Part shown: piece by piece, positions 1 to 11,175 of the stretch
Position numbering within the stretch: position 1 is the first letter of the stretch
How the letters are laid out: each line of letters opens with the position of its first letter
Assembly (NCBI GenBank): GCA_036429605.1
Contig: CM071591.1
Coordinates: 4,340,001-4,404,000 of the forward strand
Origin: Cladobotryum mycophilum
Lineage: Eukaryota > Ascomycota > Sordariomycetes > Hypocreales > Hypocreaceae
Length of the DNA stretch: 64,000 nucleotides
Direction: 5' to 3'
Position numbers and translations under genes: made by a program
The notes under the pieces: generated by a model
Database searches by the model: none
Seen by the model: only the letters and a program-made list of their open reading frames with translations
Told to the model about the DNA's origin: nothing

Positions 1-1306
1 ACAAAATCATCAACCATAGATATTCTTTCTGAGTGTATTTACATAATCAACGCTCTGTTTTACACCTGGGCGAGCTCTAATGCCATCATCGACCGTCTAC
101 TTACATTGGCCGTCCAGGGCCAGCACATCCCTCTCCACGTCATCAGAGGAGCAATGGCATTATGGTATACCAGCTCAATCTCTGTCTTTGCACGTGATCC
201 TCAGCAAGGCTTGCCTCCGGATGCCGAAATTGAGGTTGATGACGATGGGACGACAATTCTAAGATGGAGCAGAGAACACGCTGCAGAATTACATCATGTC
301 GGCAATCTTGGTTTAATGGCCATGCTATTAACATCGGAAATATGGCATACTTCTGAACTTCCTAAGTTGCGCCTTGCGGCGCTAATCTCAAACGCAACAA
401 CCACAATCCTTTTCGCAGCATTTATGATTTCCTCGCAAATGGAATCTATTCATTCCTGGGGCTATGCCCTTTCAGCCTGTCCCAATGACGAAGGCATGAA
501 GCTCTTTCTCCGATCGTCTTGGCAACTTGCTCGAGAGGGAATTCACAGGGCGATCACATCTCCAGGAATTGAATTTGGTACCACACTCGATGAAGTGAAG
601 CTTAGTCGGGATGGTAAGAATCTCTTAAGTAAGGTTGGCCGTTGCACTTGGTCTGAGGCTCCTTACTGGCACCCAGGCAGAAAAGTTCCTGGCTCTCCCT
701 GGAACAAATACATGAGGAATATGTGCCAACCCTTTTTCCCTCCGCTTGGTTGGGACTCAACAAACCTCTTGTTCAAACTCCCTTCTTCTGCTCTTACCTT
801 AGCAGCACCTTGGCAAACTCACTATTCTCAATTACGTTCTAGATTTGATCAGGTATGACACCCAATTACACTTAATATTCAATCAAACTAAGAACTCTCT
901 CAAGACTGGCCGTTCGCGAAAGACTATGGAATACGAAGCTCGCGAGATACAGTTCATCGACCTCGCCACCAAGACCGGTCGTCAATATCCCATGAGCAAT
1001 CCAGCGGAACTAGTAAGTAGCATAGTTTAGCAAATCTAGAGTTACTCTTCTAACGGTATTTCTAGACTGCAAATTTTGCAGAAGATATTGACCAAGAATA
1101 TCTATACACAGTACCTATGGTAAGTATGCGACAGTAAAGGTTATCCAAATATACTAACCTGTTGTATGCAGGTCAAGAAACCAATCACAGACCTGCGTGG
1201 GGATCTAACTCTACCCTTTTTGACAACCGCCGCAAGGGCTATACGATTTGAGGACGAGCCGGACGAAGTAGAGCGTGGGTTTTTTATCATGACTTTCACA
1301 CGCTAA
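1..1306 (+). CDS. MAT1-1-2: Mating-type protein MAT1-1-2, 3' part (5' end outside window)
   Basis: The reading frame is open from base 1, so the start lies to the left. I see four coding segments: 1-852, 905-1012, 1066-1119 and 1172-1306, with GT-AG introns of about 50 bases. They give at least 382 residues ending FIMTFTR. The family signature is the HPG tripeptide (around 670-678) followed by the conserved block with residues CQPFFPPLGWD (around 724-757), which corresponds to the HPG/PPF domain of MAT1-1-2 proteins. MAT1-1-2 is needed for fruiting-body and ascogenous-hypha development in several Sordariomycetes, but its biochemical role is unknown. The gene lies upstream of MAT1-1-1 in the same direction, as in other MAT1-1 idiomorphs. 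Recognition rests on motif memory plus position, not on an alignment. Confidence 0.85.
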
Positions 1307-1859
1307 GGATGTTGGCACAGGAGATCTTGGTGTGTGGAGGAGACATTGCTACTTAGGTACCTAGTTGAGAATGCCCCTGCTGGTATGCTTTTAATAAAAC
1401 CAACATGCATTGCCTACATTATGATGGCTGTGGCGTAGAGTTCATTCGTGCATTGTTTGTTGCACCCCAGCTGTTGCCCAGAAATACTAGAATTCCCCGA
1501 TACTCCTCATATCGCTGTAAATCCCCCGTTTCCATCAATTCTCCCACCCCCGGGTGGCTGCTCTGTTGGTGGCGGATCTCAAGATGTGAACCAACGTGGT
1601 CCACATGAGTGGGTCGTCTCCACACCACACACCCCAGCCACCCGAACTGGTTTCAAAAGTGAGAAAGGTATTACTTACCACACACCCCTCTAGTAGCCAC
1701 GCCGCCAGTCATAAATGCACTCCCTTTCTCCCATCTCACATTCAAATCCGCAACCATTCTTCTTCTTCTTCTTCTTCTTCTTCTTCTTCCACATCTACAA
1801 CTTGATCAATTTCGATAACGGCATTTCAAACATTTGAAATTGTTCAAACTGATTCCAAC
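1307..1859. promoter_or_regulatory. MAT1-1-2/MAT1-1-1 intergenic region and MAT1-1-1 leader
   Basis: This 553-base gap separates the two mating-type genes, which run in the same direction. It has to hold the MAT1-1-2 terminator and the MAT1-1-1 promoter. A pyrimidine tract with a (TTC)10-type microsatellite lies at about 1758-1789, some 70 bases before the MAT1-1-1 ATG. CT-rich leaders of this sort are common just upstream of starts in filamentous fungi. No further gene is seen. Confidence 0.5.
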
Positions 1860-3095
1860 ATGGACTCGAAAGCTGAGATCATGAAGCGTCTCTCGGCTCT
1901 GCCAGCGCAAGACCTTCTTCGTCTCTTACGAGATGAGACAATCTTCGAGATCGCAGCCAGATATTTCGAACTCACTGGACTCAATCAAGTGCAGGATAGA
2001 GGCCAGACCCAGACATCTTCGGTCCCTTCTTCGACCTCTTCAGCTGCAGTGCCCGCAAGGGCTGCTCCATCTGACCGAGCAAAGCGTCCTCTTAATGCCT
2101 TCATGGCATTTAGAAGTAAGTCACATTCTCGAAGGCATCTGCTATCATCGTTCAGTCATACTGACCTGCGTAAATAGGCTACTATCTCAAGCTCTTCCCC
2201 GACGTTCAACAAAAGACTGCATCCGGCTTCCTCACGGCGCTGTGGAACAAAGATCCGTTCAGAAACAAGTGGGCTTTGGTCGCCAAAGTCTACTCTTTTG
2301 TTCGTGATGAGATTGGCAGAGATAAAGTTTCTCTTTCATACTTCCTTGGTCTGTCATGTCCCTTAATGAAGATTACTGAGCCTGCCGTCTACCTGGAAAC
2401 CTTTGGTTGGTGTGTTGAAGATGATGAAACTGGAACATCAAAGCTCTTCCAGACTGAAACTGGCACGACCATCACCGAGACAAATCTTCAGCTAGAGGGT
2501 TGCCCCAGTACCGAAAATGAACTCCTCTTGGCGGTCATTAATGTTGGCTACTTTCCTGATGAGAGCCCGAACTTGGTGGAGAGAATGAATACTAGCAGCA
2601 ATGGCATCATGACTACGGCCACCAGCACTCTTCCCGTTCCATATACTCGAGAAAAGCTGGACTTCATGAAGACAATCCGAAATGACCCCATTCAGGCAAG
2701 CAAGGAATTATTCGGGGCTGAGTATTGCGAAGAGACGGTCCAGGCACTTGGCGTTAACTCGCACAACGCCCATAACCTTAACTCAATCGGTCATCTTCCA
2801 ATGCAAATTGCGTACCCGGATCCACGAAGATACTACAACTACGCGACTACCCACTCGAACCTCGCCCAAGCTGGGACTCCCGTAATGCGTCTGGACAATC
2901 TTCCAGATTGTGAGCCTTTTGACATTGACAGCCCTTGGGATTTGGACACAATTCTTGGACACACCCAGCAAGAGGGTGAGAGAAGTAAGACAACAGAACC
3001 CCTCCCAGAAATTCACAAGCTAACGTCAAGCAGCTGCTGGACTTCCGCCAAGCCCTCAGTATAACGCTCATCAGGATTTCCACTATGCATTCTAA
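1860..3095 (+). CDS. MAT1-1-1: Mating-type protein MAT1-1-1 (alpha-box transcription factor)
   Basis: This is the DNA-binding regulator that defines the MAT1-1 mating type and controls pheromone and mating genes in the nucleus. Exons are 1860-2115, 2178-2984 and 3034-3095, giving 374 residues. The alpha (MATalpha-HMG) box runs from about residue 75 to 170: it opens with KRPLNAFMAFRS, then the first intron, then YYLKLFPDVQQKTASG, and ends near PAVYLETFGW. The first intron splits the serine codon of AFRS, the conserved intron position of this family. A second intron (GTAAGA donor, CTAAC branch, CAG acceptor) near the end replaces a read-through stop at 3064 and gives a C-terminus ending FHYAF. 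The reading frame is intact. The tail after the box is serine/threonine- and acid-rich and not recognisable. The neighbours MAT1-1-2 and SLA2 support the call. Confidence 0.95.
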
Positions 3096-4444
3096 TTTTG
3101 CCGGACTTGGGTCATTTGGTGGCAAATTCTCAGTTGTTAACACTCGCTTTTTGTATTGCTCTTTCGGCTGGCATTAGTTTGATTTTTTTCTACCTCTTAA
3201 CTTTTTGTTTCGCACTTCTATGATGTCTACATGAAAAGGAGCATAGGGGATACAAATGGGGTTGGAAGTGGCTAAGCTCAACAGTAGTAATTGATACCCT
3301 TTGGATTCAAGATCCAAACAGTTAATGAAAAGATTGCAAAGTACACAAGCTAACGTAGCTGCCAAGCCTATGCCTATCTAACATCGCAAGAGTGCTATAC
3401 TTCCCTTGTTTTACTCCCACTCCTTGCTATTTTAACTAATTTTGATATAAGTTGATGCCGTGCTACTTTTTCCAGCGGTGAATATCTCGTACTTCCAATT
3501 GGTAATAATGCCCAGGTTGCCTGAGAAGTGGGAATCGCCACCTAAGGTGTTAACCTGGCGTCAGAGGATGTGTGGATCAGCCGTTTCTCCCTACCTGGTA
3601 GGTTTCTAACAGCAGCTTGGGTGTGTCTTTTCGTAGATGCCACTAGGTACCTATAATATTGACCTAGACGACAGGGGTCAATGGGCACCAACTACCTGTA
3701 TTGTATCTATTGTAAATAACACCTCACAATACAGCCACTTTTGTACATACAGGACAGAATGGCTTGTTTGTTGAACATTCGACATATTGAGATGCTTTTT
3801 GCTTCTTGAATACCATTCTTGAAATACTGACCTCAATTGTGTCTACCAGTGCCTAAACTGTCTAAAAATTGCCAACACTACCCAAGATTTCCCAACGAAA
3901 CCGTCAGTTTGTTTGTCAAACGCTGTCAATGCACTACTTCGAAAAGAGAACGGAGGGGCATTCTAAGGAACAAGGGCAAGGGTTCAAGCAGATCGATCAC
4001 GAAGGGCAGCGTGTTAGCCCCTTGCAGTACATACCCACTCAACTATACCTAAATTGCTCAAGTACGAAATAACTGGGATTAGGTCGATACGCCCAGAGAA
4101 GTAAAGTACCTCTCTACATTCTGACATTGTACCTCTCCAACCGTGGTGCCAATGGATTACGAAATAATTCGGAGCCGGCAAAATTAGATCCCGCATTGCA
4201 CGTAGTCAACGACATTTAGTTTAGTGCAAATTTCAATTCCAAGCCTTCACCTCACACATAGAGGTTCGAACTTGAGAATAACGCATTCGGTTATCAAAGG
4301 CAGGGCCAAGTTCGAAAAAATGTGGCCTGGCTGGGTTGCAGATTATATTTCTCTGTAATACAACAAAGCTACTAAATACTGATATGACAAACACCAAACT
4401 ATTGAAGCTCGTAGGATAGAAGATGCAAACAAATGCCAATAGCA
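3096..4444. other. MAT1-1-1/SLA2 intergenic region
   Basis: MAT1-1-1 and SLA2 converge on this 1.35 kb, so it holds both 3' ends and the idiomorph border, which cannot be placed without the opposite mating type. It is moderately AT-rich. I see no HMG-box fragment of MAT1-2-1 and no further gene. A palindromic GGTACC core occurs near 3648. Confidence 0.4.
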
Positions 4445-7400
4445 CTATTCTTGATATGAGATCTTTCTCATCTCTCCCAGTCGATGCCGTGCGCTTGCAA
4501 GCGCATTCTCTAGTTGAAGAATTTCAACCTATATGGGATGTTAGTGATGAATCTCAAACTAGAAGAACGAAACAAGAAAGCAGTAATTATCATGCTACAA
4601 ATGCGTCGCTCCAATCATCTCCACTTCAAAGGGAAAACGAAAGAATGGCGCCTGAGAAGGAGAGTTCGGTTTCCATCAAGGGTATATACAGTCGATGATA
4701 TGCCAAAAGGGAATCAAACCATAGCAAATAGATAAGGTGGAGGGGTTTGGTCATTAGGAAAAGACTCGGGATAGATTGAACCAAGTGACATAGGAGTAAT
4801 CGACTTACCTGCTGCTCCATCTCACGCACCTTGAACTCGTGCGTCCCTAGTTTCGAGTAATCTACCTGGTCTTCCTCCTGGCTGCGCTCCCGAATCAAAG
4901 TCTGGACTTGACGCACGAGTGACCGGCACGCCGCTCCCACAGCCTTACTTGCTTGTTCCAACTGATCTTGGCTCTTGGACATGAAGCCTGCTTTGACTCG
5001 ACTAGCTGCTACAAGCTGAGCCGTGGAGGCTGCCACATCGTTCGATGCCACGATCAGCTGCTCCGGGCTGTTGCGATTGGAAAGGACTCCATCTGCGGTC
5101 TCAATGAGTGTGTTTGTTGACGATGCTACTGCCTTGGCTGCTGAGATAAGACCTTCGGTCCACCTATTATTCTTCTTGTAAAAGGCTGTTCGAGACGATG
5201 AACCTCGTCCAGCCTGCACGATCTCTTGTTGTGTCATTGTCGCAGCCCGAATTAGTTCTGCAATGGCATTGGTAATCGCCGTTGCTGCGTCCAGAATAGA
5301 GTCGTGAACCTTGACTTCGTACGTGGTATAGCCATCCCTCGGCTTGTTCTTGAGCTTGGCCAGCCGGGCTGCAGCCGCCGCAATGGCATCTGCAGCCTTG
5401 CTCAATTCTGCATCTACCAAGTCGCCCAAGTCCCCCTTGTTATTCGCCAATTTTCCAAAGCCAGGGGCCAGACCTTCGGCTAGCTTGTTTAGTTTTTGCA
5501 ATTTCATCTGCACATCGTTATTGCTGTTGATCACAACGTCCGTCTTCTGGAGCGGCTCCATCCCTTCCAGTCGAAAACTTTGCAGGCCCCTAAAGAATTG
5601 GACTGTAGATTGTGCCGATTGCCGTGCCCCTTGCATCAGGGCATCAGTCTTCTTGTCATCTGTTGCCAGCCGAGTCACGCCCTTGGTATTGCTGCAAACA
5701 TCAGCAATGGCCCCGGCAAACACGTTGATGGTCTTGATTAGTTCCGAGTGCGTGCTGTTCGGTCCATCAGCGATGAAGTTGTTGAATGCTGTCGCAAACT
5801 CCATGGCGCTACCCGAGGCTTTCTCGATTTGTGATAAAACATATGACGGCGAGGCATTTTGGTTACCCGCTTGCATAGACGAGTCCAATTCGTAAAGAGC
5901 GTCATCTACCCGCGACACACCTGCTTGGAGAACCGAATCAATCACATCATTGATCTTGTCCAAATTTGCGAAAATGAGGGCATCAATCTGGCCATCCAAA
6001 GCATGATCAGTCTCCCCTTGGTTCTGCTTAAGCTCGTTCAACTCAATCAGAGTCTGGTCCATTCCCGCCTTGTAAACTTCAAGCTCTTCTTCTTTTTCAC
6101 GCAAAAGGAGTTCCAAGTCTGAACCTCCGTCTCGGAGTTTGGCATGTACATCTTCCAAGGCCCGGGATTTATTGCGGAGGGCTTCCTCAAGCTCACTCAT
6201 TTCGCGATTATACTTGGAGAGCATCGTTGATAGCTCGTTGCCCTTGCTGCGTTCAAGGTTGTCGGCTCGATCTTGTGCAAGTCGAAGTTCTCGTTTCAGC
6301 TTTTCTAGCTCGTCTTTATTGCTCCCACTCGCCCGATCCTTGTCATGCAGCGCTCTGTCTCTTTCTCGGATCATGTCGGCCAGCTCCAGATTCTTGGTCT
6401 TGATTTCCCTCTCAAGCTTTTCTCGTCTGTCAATGGCCTCTTGTGCACTCGCTGCCTTGAGCTGTACAGACTTGAACTTTTGTAGTAGATCTAAATGTTC
6501 ATGACGAAGCTGGGAGTAGAGCTTCGCGAGAGCCTCGTACTTTGTCCGCCAGGTATTAACCTGCTCTTGTAAGGCACGAATCTGGTCATCCTTGCTGCCC
6601 ATTTGTTGGCCGAGGCTGTTCTGGAGATGTACCAGCTCGCTCTCAAGCGCCTTGACACGTTGGTCGTATTGCTGAAGCATTAGTTGGTCGCGCTCATACT
6701 GAGCCCGTGCATTCAGATTCTCGCGCTCTAGCTCTGCCAAGCGACCTTGTGTCTGCCACTGAGCTTGCTGCGCTAGAAGGGCATCCTGTTCTCGCTGCTG
6801 CTGCTCCATTAAACGTCGCTGTTGGTCTTCAAATTCAAGCTGAGCTTGTTGTTGAGCTTGTTGTTGCGCCAAAAGTGCTGCCTGTTGCCGCTCTTCCAGA
6901 ACCCGCTGCTGTTCTTCGTATTCGCGATTTTGACGATCTAGCTCGCTTTTCCAAAACTCGGAGATTTCATGAGGCTCTTCAGATTTCGGCTCCGGCGGTG
7001 CAGGAGATGGTTGGCGCTCGATTTCTTGCTTGGGCCTCGCCGGCAAGGCAGGGGCATCATCATCTCCGGCGAGGAGATTGGGGGGTCTTGTGGCAATTTA
7101 GGGATTGTGATGAGACTGGTGAGATATCGAAGATTAGAGCACTCGTAGTAAAATTTAACGAGCCGATAATGCTGCGCGTCATATCTTTGGCGAAGGGGTT
7201 GCAGCGCATCGTCGTCACCGGTGACTACAGACGAGGTTAGTCATTCTGTAGGACAAGGAGGAGCCAATCTACTCACTAGAGTGCATCGCACGGAGCATGC
7301 TTGTAATGAACTTGTAGATGCCATAACTTTCTTGAACCAGTGGCACTAAAGCAGCGATTCGGCACTCATTATTCCCAACATTTCGAAAATGAGAGAAAAT

Positions 7401-8066
7401 CAACTTTTGAAATTGCTCAATTTTGTCTTGTAAAACCATCAGGTCGGTGATGGTCTCGTAGCCTTCGTTGGGGTCGTTGATGGCCTTCAAGCTAAGGTAC
7501 TCCTCATATTCAAACGTTCCATTGAACTCGGGGTGTTGTTGATGAAAGGAGAGCTTCGCAAGAAGATAGTATACATATTCGCGAATCAAGGGGCCGTAAC
7601 CGCGCACTCCTTCTCCGGCCATTCCACGATTCAGGCTGTCAATCCATCCTCGATTGGCCGTTGCCTCCTTCAAGGCTGAAGGATGCCCTTCTTGAAGAAC
7701 TTTATGGATCGTAATCAGAGCCTTGAATGTCTGGACTTCGTCGGCAAGAATCGGTTGACTGGAATGTTTCGGTTAGGAATGCCTCTCCAAGGAGGAACTG
7801 AGGGGGATACATACACCTTCATACTAGCCCAAAAGGCCTGTGAGGATCTATGATCCCATGTATAGACGATACAAGCTCGGACATGTTTGCGCTTCGGAGA
7901 TATCTCATCGCTGTTCGTAGCTTTCTTGATACTGATGGCCAGCTCCTGGTCGGTTCTACTCAAATAAGTCAGTAAGTACATTGACTCACGAGTTTTTTCC
8001 GCCACTTATTGAGGATTTTGTTGCGGTCACGAACTTTGTGTGCTCTGCAGTACGCATAGAAGCCAT
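4445..8066 (-). CDS. SLA2: SLA2/HIP1R-family endocytic adaptor (one frame break)
   Basis: Sla2 links clathrin-coated endocytic sites at the plasma membrane to cortical actin. Exons, in coding order, are 8066-7990, 7955-7815, 7758-7277, 7224-4809 and 4528-4445. The N-terminal ANTH domain covers about residues 20-290 (KRKHVRACIVYTWDH, then NRGWIDSLNRG and YYECSNLRYL). A glutamine-rich coiled coil spans about 320-650, and a talin-like I/LWEQ actin-binding module follows to the end, which reads QLENALASARHRLGEMRK. The frame is broken at a run of six G on the plus strand (7080-7085): seven would restore PQDPPNLLAGDDDAPALPARP, and all exon phases then add up to 1066 residues, close to family length. 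I read this as a sequence error. SLA2 is the classic conserved flank of the MAT locus. The start chosen is MASMRTAEH, with an in-frame ATG further upstream as alternative. Confidence 0.95.
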
Positions 8067-9090
8067 GACTGGTAGAGTAGATGTCGTGAGGCGAATCGTG
8101 TATAGTTTGGATAGGAGGCGAGATGGTGCAGTCGCGGAGAGCCCGGTGCTGGCTATGAGACAAACTGACAATTAAACAACCAATTCCTGCCTATAATTAA
8201 TTAAAGTAGAATGGACCTCTAGCCCAGATTGCTGGTTGCACTGCCACCAGATTGCTGTTGAAAACGTCGTCAGCCTTGACGAATCGCAGGCAACTTTGCA
8301 CCAAAGCTCAGGTTAATCAAGGCGATAGCTACGGATGGAGTGCAGCGTCACCGTGTGGGTCACTCCACTCTGATTCGCAACAGCTAATAATCCGAGCCGA
8401 AGTTCAAGCCGAACTTCAAACCGTGATTCCAGGGTAGGACTCTTTCCAAATATTAGGCGATGTCAACGACGCAATTAAGAGATCAATTTATTGTCTACAC
8501 CTACAAGAGTGTCCGATTCAATTCTCCATGTTTTTGATCGAGTTTTCATACCCCCCCTTTCGTTCTCATACCCTCCCCCATTTTCTCCCCCTCTTGAAGA
8601 AAAAAGAAAGAAAAAAAGCGAGTATATGTTGTGACTCAGGGATACCCACGGCCCCACGTAGAAAAGACAAACTACCAAAACGGACCAAGCCCAGATGAAG
8701 TCCCTATTACTAGGATGATGCAGTCCTTGATTGTGGCAGGTTCCCGATTCTTTGTAGCGTACCTAGGTAGGTATAGAGGAGAGCTATTGAGATTTGAGAG
8801 CACTAGATCTGTTTATCCGGTAGAGAGTTCACTGGCCCTGACGCTGGTTGCGTTGTGGATGGCTGAAGTATGGCTGTATTCGTGTAAACATCAGTCAAGT
8901 CACAATGTCTTCAGCAGCTGTTTTGGACATGCTTTCAGCATTTGATGCACTCAACGATGCCATTTTTTCTTAATTCCTATGGACATCAAAAATGCAGACC
9001 TTGGCCATATGCTGAGCTCTTTCCCATCCGGACGCAACACCACAAGAAAAAACCGAAGTAAGCACCGCATATCCCTCCCGAGTAAACATT
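8067..9090. other. SLA2 upstream region and RPL21 3' flank
   Basis: About 1 kb without a supported gene. It contains the SLA2 promoter on its left side and the RPL21 terminator on its right. There is a polypurine/polypyrimidine stretch at about 8530-8620 and an ACCTAGGTA palindrome at about 8761-8770. Confidence 0.4.
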
Positions 9091-9751
9091 TTAGATTGTA
9101 GTCTCGTATGCTAGAGGGGTGATGGTCTCAGGGGGGTTGTCGGTCAAAGAGACTGTTCGTGCTTCCCGGGGGAGAGCAGACTGGCGCTTGACCTCAACGG
9201 TGACGCCCTCAGCTCTGGCCTTCTTCTTTGCCTCTGCGTTTGCCTTGACTCGCTTCAGGAAATCCTCACGGGATCGAGAGGGCGAAATGTGCTCGATTCG
9301 GATGTTGATGCGCTTCTCCAGGTAGCGGTGCTTCACCTTCTTGTAGATGATAATGCCAACGGCAGACTTGGCGACGTTGTAGATGACACCGGTCTTGCCG
9401 TGGTAGACCTTGTAGGGCATACTGTCCATCTATTAGAACTGGCATTTCAAGACGCTGCCATTCGGCTGCACTAGATTGAACAGAAAACACTCACCCCTTT
9501 TGGACGGCACCGTTGGCCTTGATATCGACGATATCACCAACACTGTAAAAATGTCAATTTCGACTCCCGAAAATATATGCTCGTGATACCTACTGGTACT
9601 GCCTCAAATAAGTGGATAGGGCAATTTGGCCCTTTTGGCGGAAGTCCCTGCTAAAGGCATACTTTATCTGTTGTTAGCAACCATCTACACATAATAAAAG
9701 GAGGGATTGACGAACGCGGGTGCCAGCACGCTTTCCGTAGGAGTGACCCAT
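9091..9751 (-). CDS. RPL21: 60S ribosomal protein L21 (eL21)
   Basis: A structural protein of the large cytosolic ribosomal subunit. Exons in coding order are 9751-9716, 9661-9594, 9542-9495 and 9421-9091, giving 160 residues, exactly the usual eukaryotic length. Recognisable blocks are the start MGHSYGKRAGTR, the block YAFSRDFRQKGQIALSTYLR, then MPYKVYHGKTG, YNVAKSAVGIIIYKKVKHRY and the terminal TPLAYETTI. The exon 3/4 junction restores QKGMPYK, so the nearer upstream ATG (MDSMPYK) is only a read-through artefact. The gene is divergent from RPS9 across 368 bases, which suggests shared control of the two ribosomal genes. L21e and S9 next to SLA2 is a recurrent MAT-flank order in Sordariomycetes. 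Confidence 0.97.
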
Positions 9752-10119
9752 CGCGTCTTAATTGCCGTCGAGATGTGGTTGAAGATTGGCGATGATGGTG
9801 GTGAAGCTTTCACTTGTTTAGGTGTGGTGAATTTGCTTGCGGCGTGTGGGAGCGACTGCTTAGATAATCCACTTTTTTTACGCCCCACGTTATAGGGCAA
9901 AATTGTGGGCGCCAGATAAACCGAATTCTTTTTTGTTAGGGCTCACTCGCAACCGAGCACGTGATGATTTTTTTGGCGCGAAATTTACTATCCACACAAC
10001 CTTGACGATTTTCGAGTTCACAGCAGCGCAAAGTTCAACCGTAGCCACCATCCCAGGAAGCAAGTCAAGTGAGTTTGAGAAGCTTCATTTTTGAAGGCAA
10101 GCAATTAACAATTCATAGA
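9752..10119. promoter_or_regulatory. Shared divergent promoter of RPL21 and RPS9
   Basis: This 368-base interval drives two ribosomal protein genes in opposite directions. It contains TTAGGGCT (9936-9943), the reverse of the RCCCTAA telobox core bound by Tbf1-type factors at fungal ribosomal-protein promoters, a second looser copy near 9890-9897, and a CACGTG E-box at 9958-9963 (CACGTGATG in context). The motifs are visible; their function here is inferred from other fungi. Confidence 0.55.
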
Positions 10120-10830
10120 ATGGCCCCTCGTGCGCATTCGAAAACTTCTCGTGTCCCTCGCAGACCCTTCGAGTCTGCTCGTTTGTCAGTATCACCGGCC
10201 ACTGAACATGAGCTATGCTCTGTTTAAGTCGATTGTGACATGGAACTGACGATTTTTGTTTTATACCAGGGACTCTGAGTTGAAGCTTGTCGGAGAATAT
10301 GGTCTGCGAAACAAGCGTGAGGTCTGGCGAGTCGGCCTGACCCTGTCCAAGATCCGTCGTGCTGCCCGGTAGGTTTCGCATGCTAACTTGTCGAAAGATA
10401 TCGCTAACGGGTCTAAAGTCAGCTTCTTACCCTCGACGAGAAGGACCCCAAGCGTCTGTTCGAAGGCAATGCCTTGATTCGCCGTCTTGTTCGTGTCGGT
10501 GTGCTCGACGAGTCCCGCATGAAGCTCGATTACGTCCTGGCGTTGAAGATTGAAGATTTCTTGGAGCGACGTCTGCAGACCTGTGTCTACAAGCTTGGCC
10601 TCGCCAAGTCTATTCACCACGCCCGTGTCTTGATCCGCCAGCGTCACATCCGTGTTGGCAAGCAGATTGTCAACGTTCCTTCCTTCATCGTCCGTCTCGA
10701 CTCCCAGAAGCATATCGACTTCGCCTTGACTTCACCTTTCGGCAGCGGCCGTGCTGGTCGTGTTCGCAGAAAGAAGGCTAAGGCCGCCGAGAAGGGCGAG
10801 GGTGGTGAGGAGGAGGAGGATGACGAGTAA
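10120..10830 (+). CDS. RPS9: 40S ribosomal protein S9 (uS4)
   Basis: A core protein of the small cytosolic ribosomal subunit, binding 18S rRNA early in assembly and contributing to decoding accuracy. Exons are 10120-10184, 10270-10368 and 10419-10830, giving 191 residues, the normal eukaryotic length. The start MAPRAHSKTSRVPRRPF, the block DEKDPKRLFEGNALIRRLVR, and the S4 RNA-binding region (LERRLQTCVYKLGLAKSIHH, then RQRHIRVGKQIVNVPSF) are unmistakable. The C-terminus is lysine-rich and then acidic (EEEEDDE). Three exons with all phases consistent and no frame break. It is divergent from RPL21. Confidence 0.98.
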
Positions 10831-11175
10831 ATACGTTAACTATGTGTTAATGAAACTCCCGAAATTATTAGGGGCGATGGCCGGGCAATATCACACCTGG
10901 GAAAGGGTTCTCGTCATAGTTTGCGGCGTTGGCCAAAGGATAAAAAAGGATTGATTTCGACAAGCATGACGAAGATATTGAATTAACGTGACGTTTACGG
11001 TGCCCTCAACTGCACGGCTCTTTTACCAGTTCGGAGACTGTATGCGATGAAATTTCTACATTGTGAAGTGATTTGCCGCCTACTGGCGACGTATTCCGAT
11101 CAACGCCAAGAGAGCTGCCGGTGTATATTTTTTTTACCAAGCTTGCCGATCCGATCCATGTGGTTTTCTTTCGAG
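10831..11175. other. RPS9/SLU7 convergent intergenic region
   Basis: RPS9 and SLU7 end toward each other across 345 bases. No gene or repeat is seen; it can only hold the two 3' ends. Confidence 0.4.

Noticed and set aside
4262..4271. GGTTCGAAC, resembling a tRNA T-loop
   Set aside because: The flanking bases do not form a T stem, and no acceptor or anticodon stem is found at the right distance. No tRNA gene was recognised in the window.
5344..5895. 183-codon plus-strand frame
   Set aside because: It lies wholly antisense to the I/LWEQ coding region of SLA2 and has the composition of a shadow frame (serine/leucine-rich).
9422..9429. Upstream ATG giving an MDSMPYK start for RPL21
   Set aside because: It lies in an intron. 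Splicing joins QKG to MPYK as in all L21e proteins and gives the standard 160 residues.
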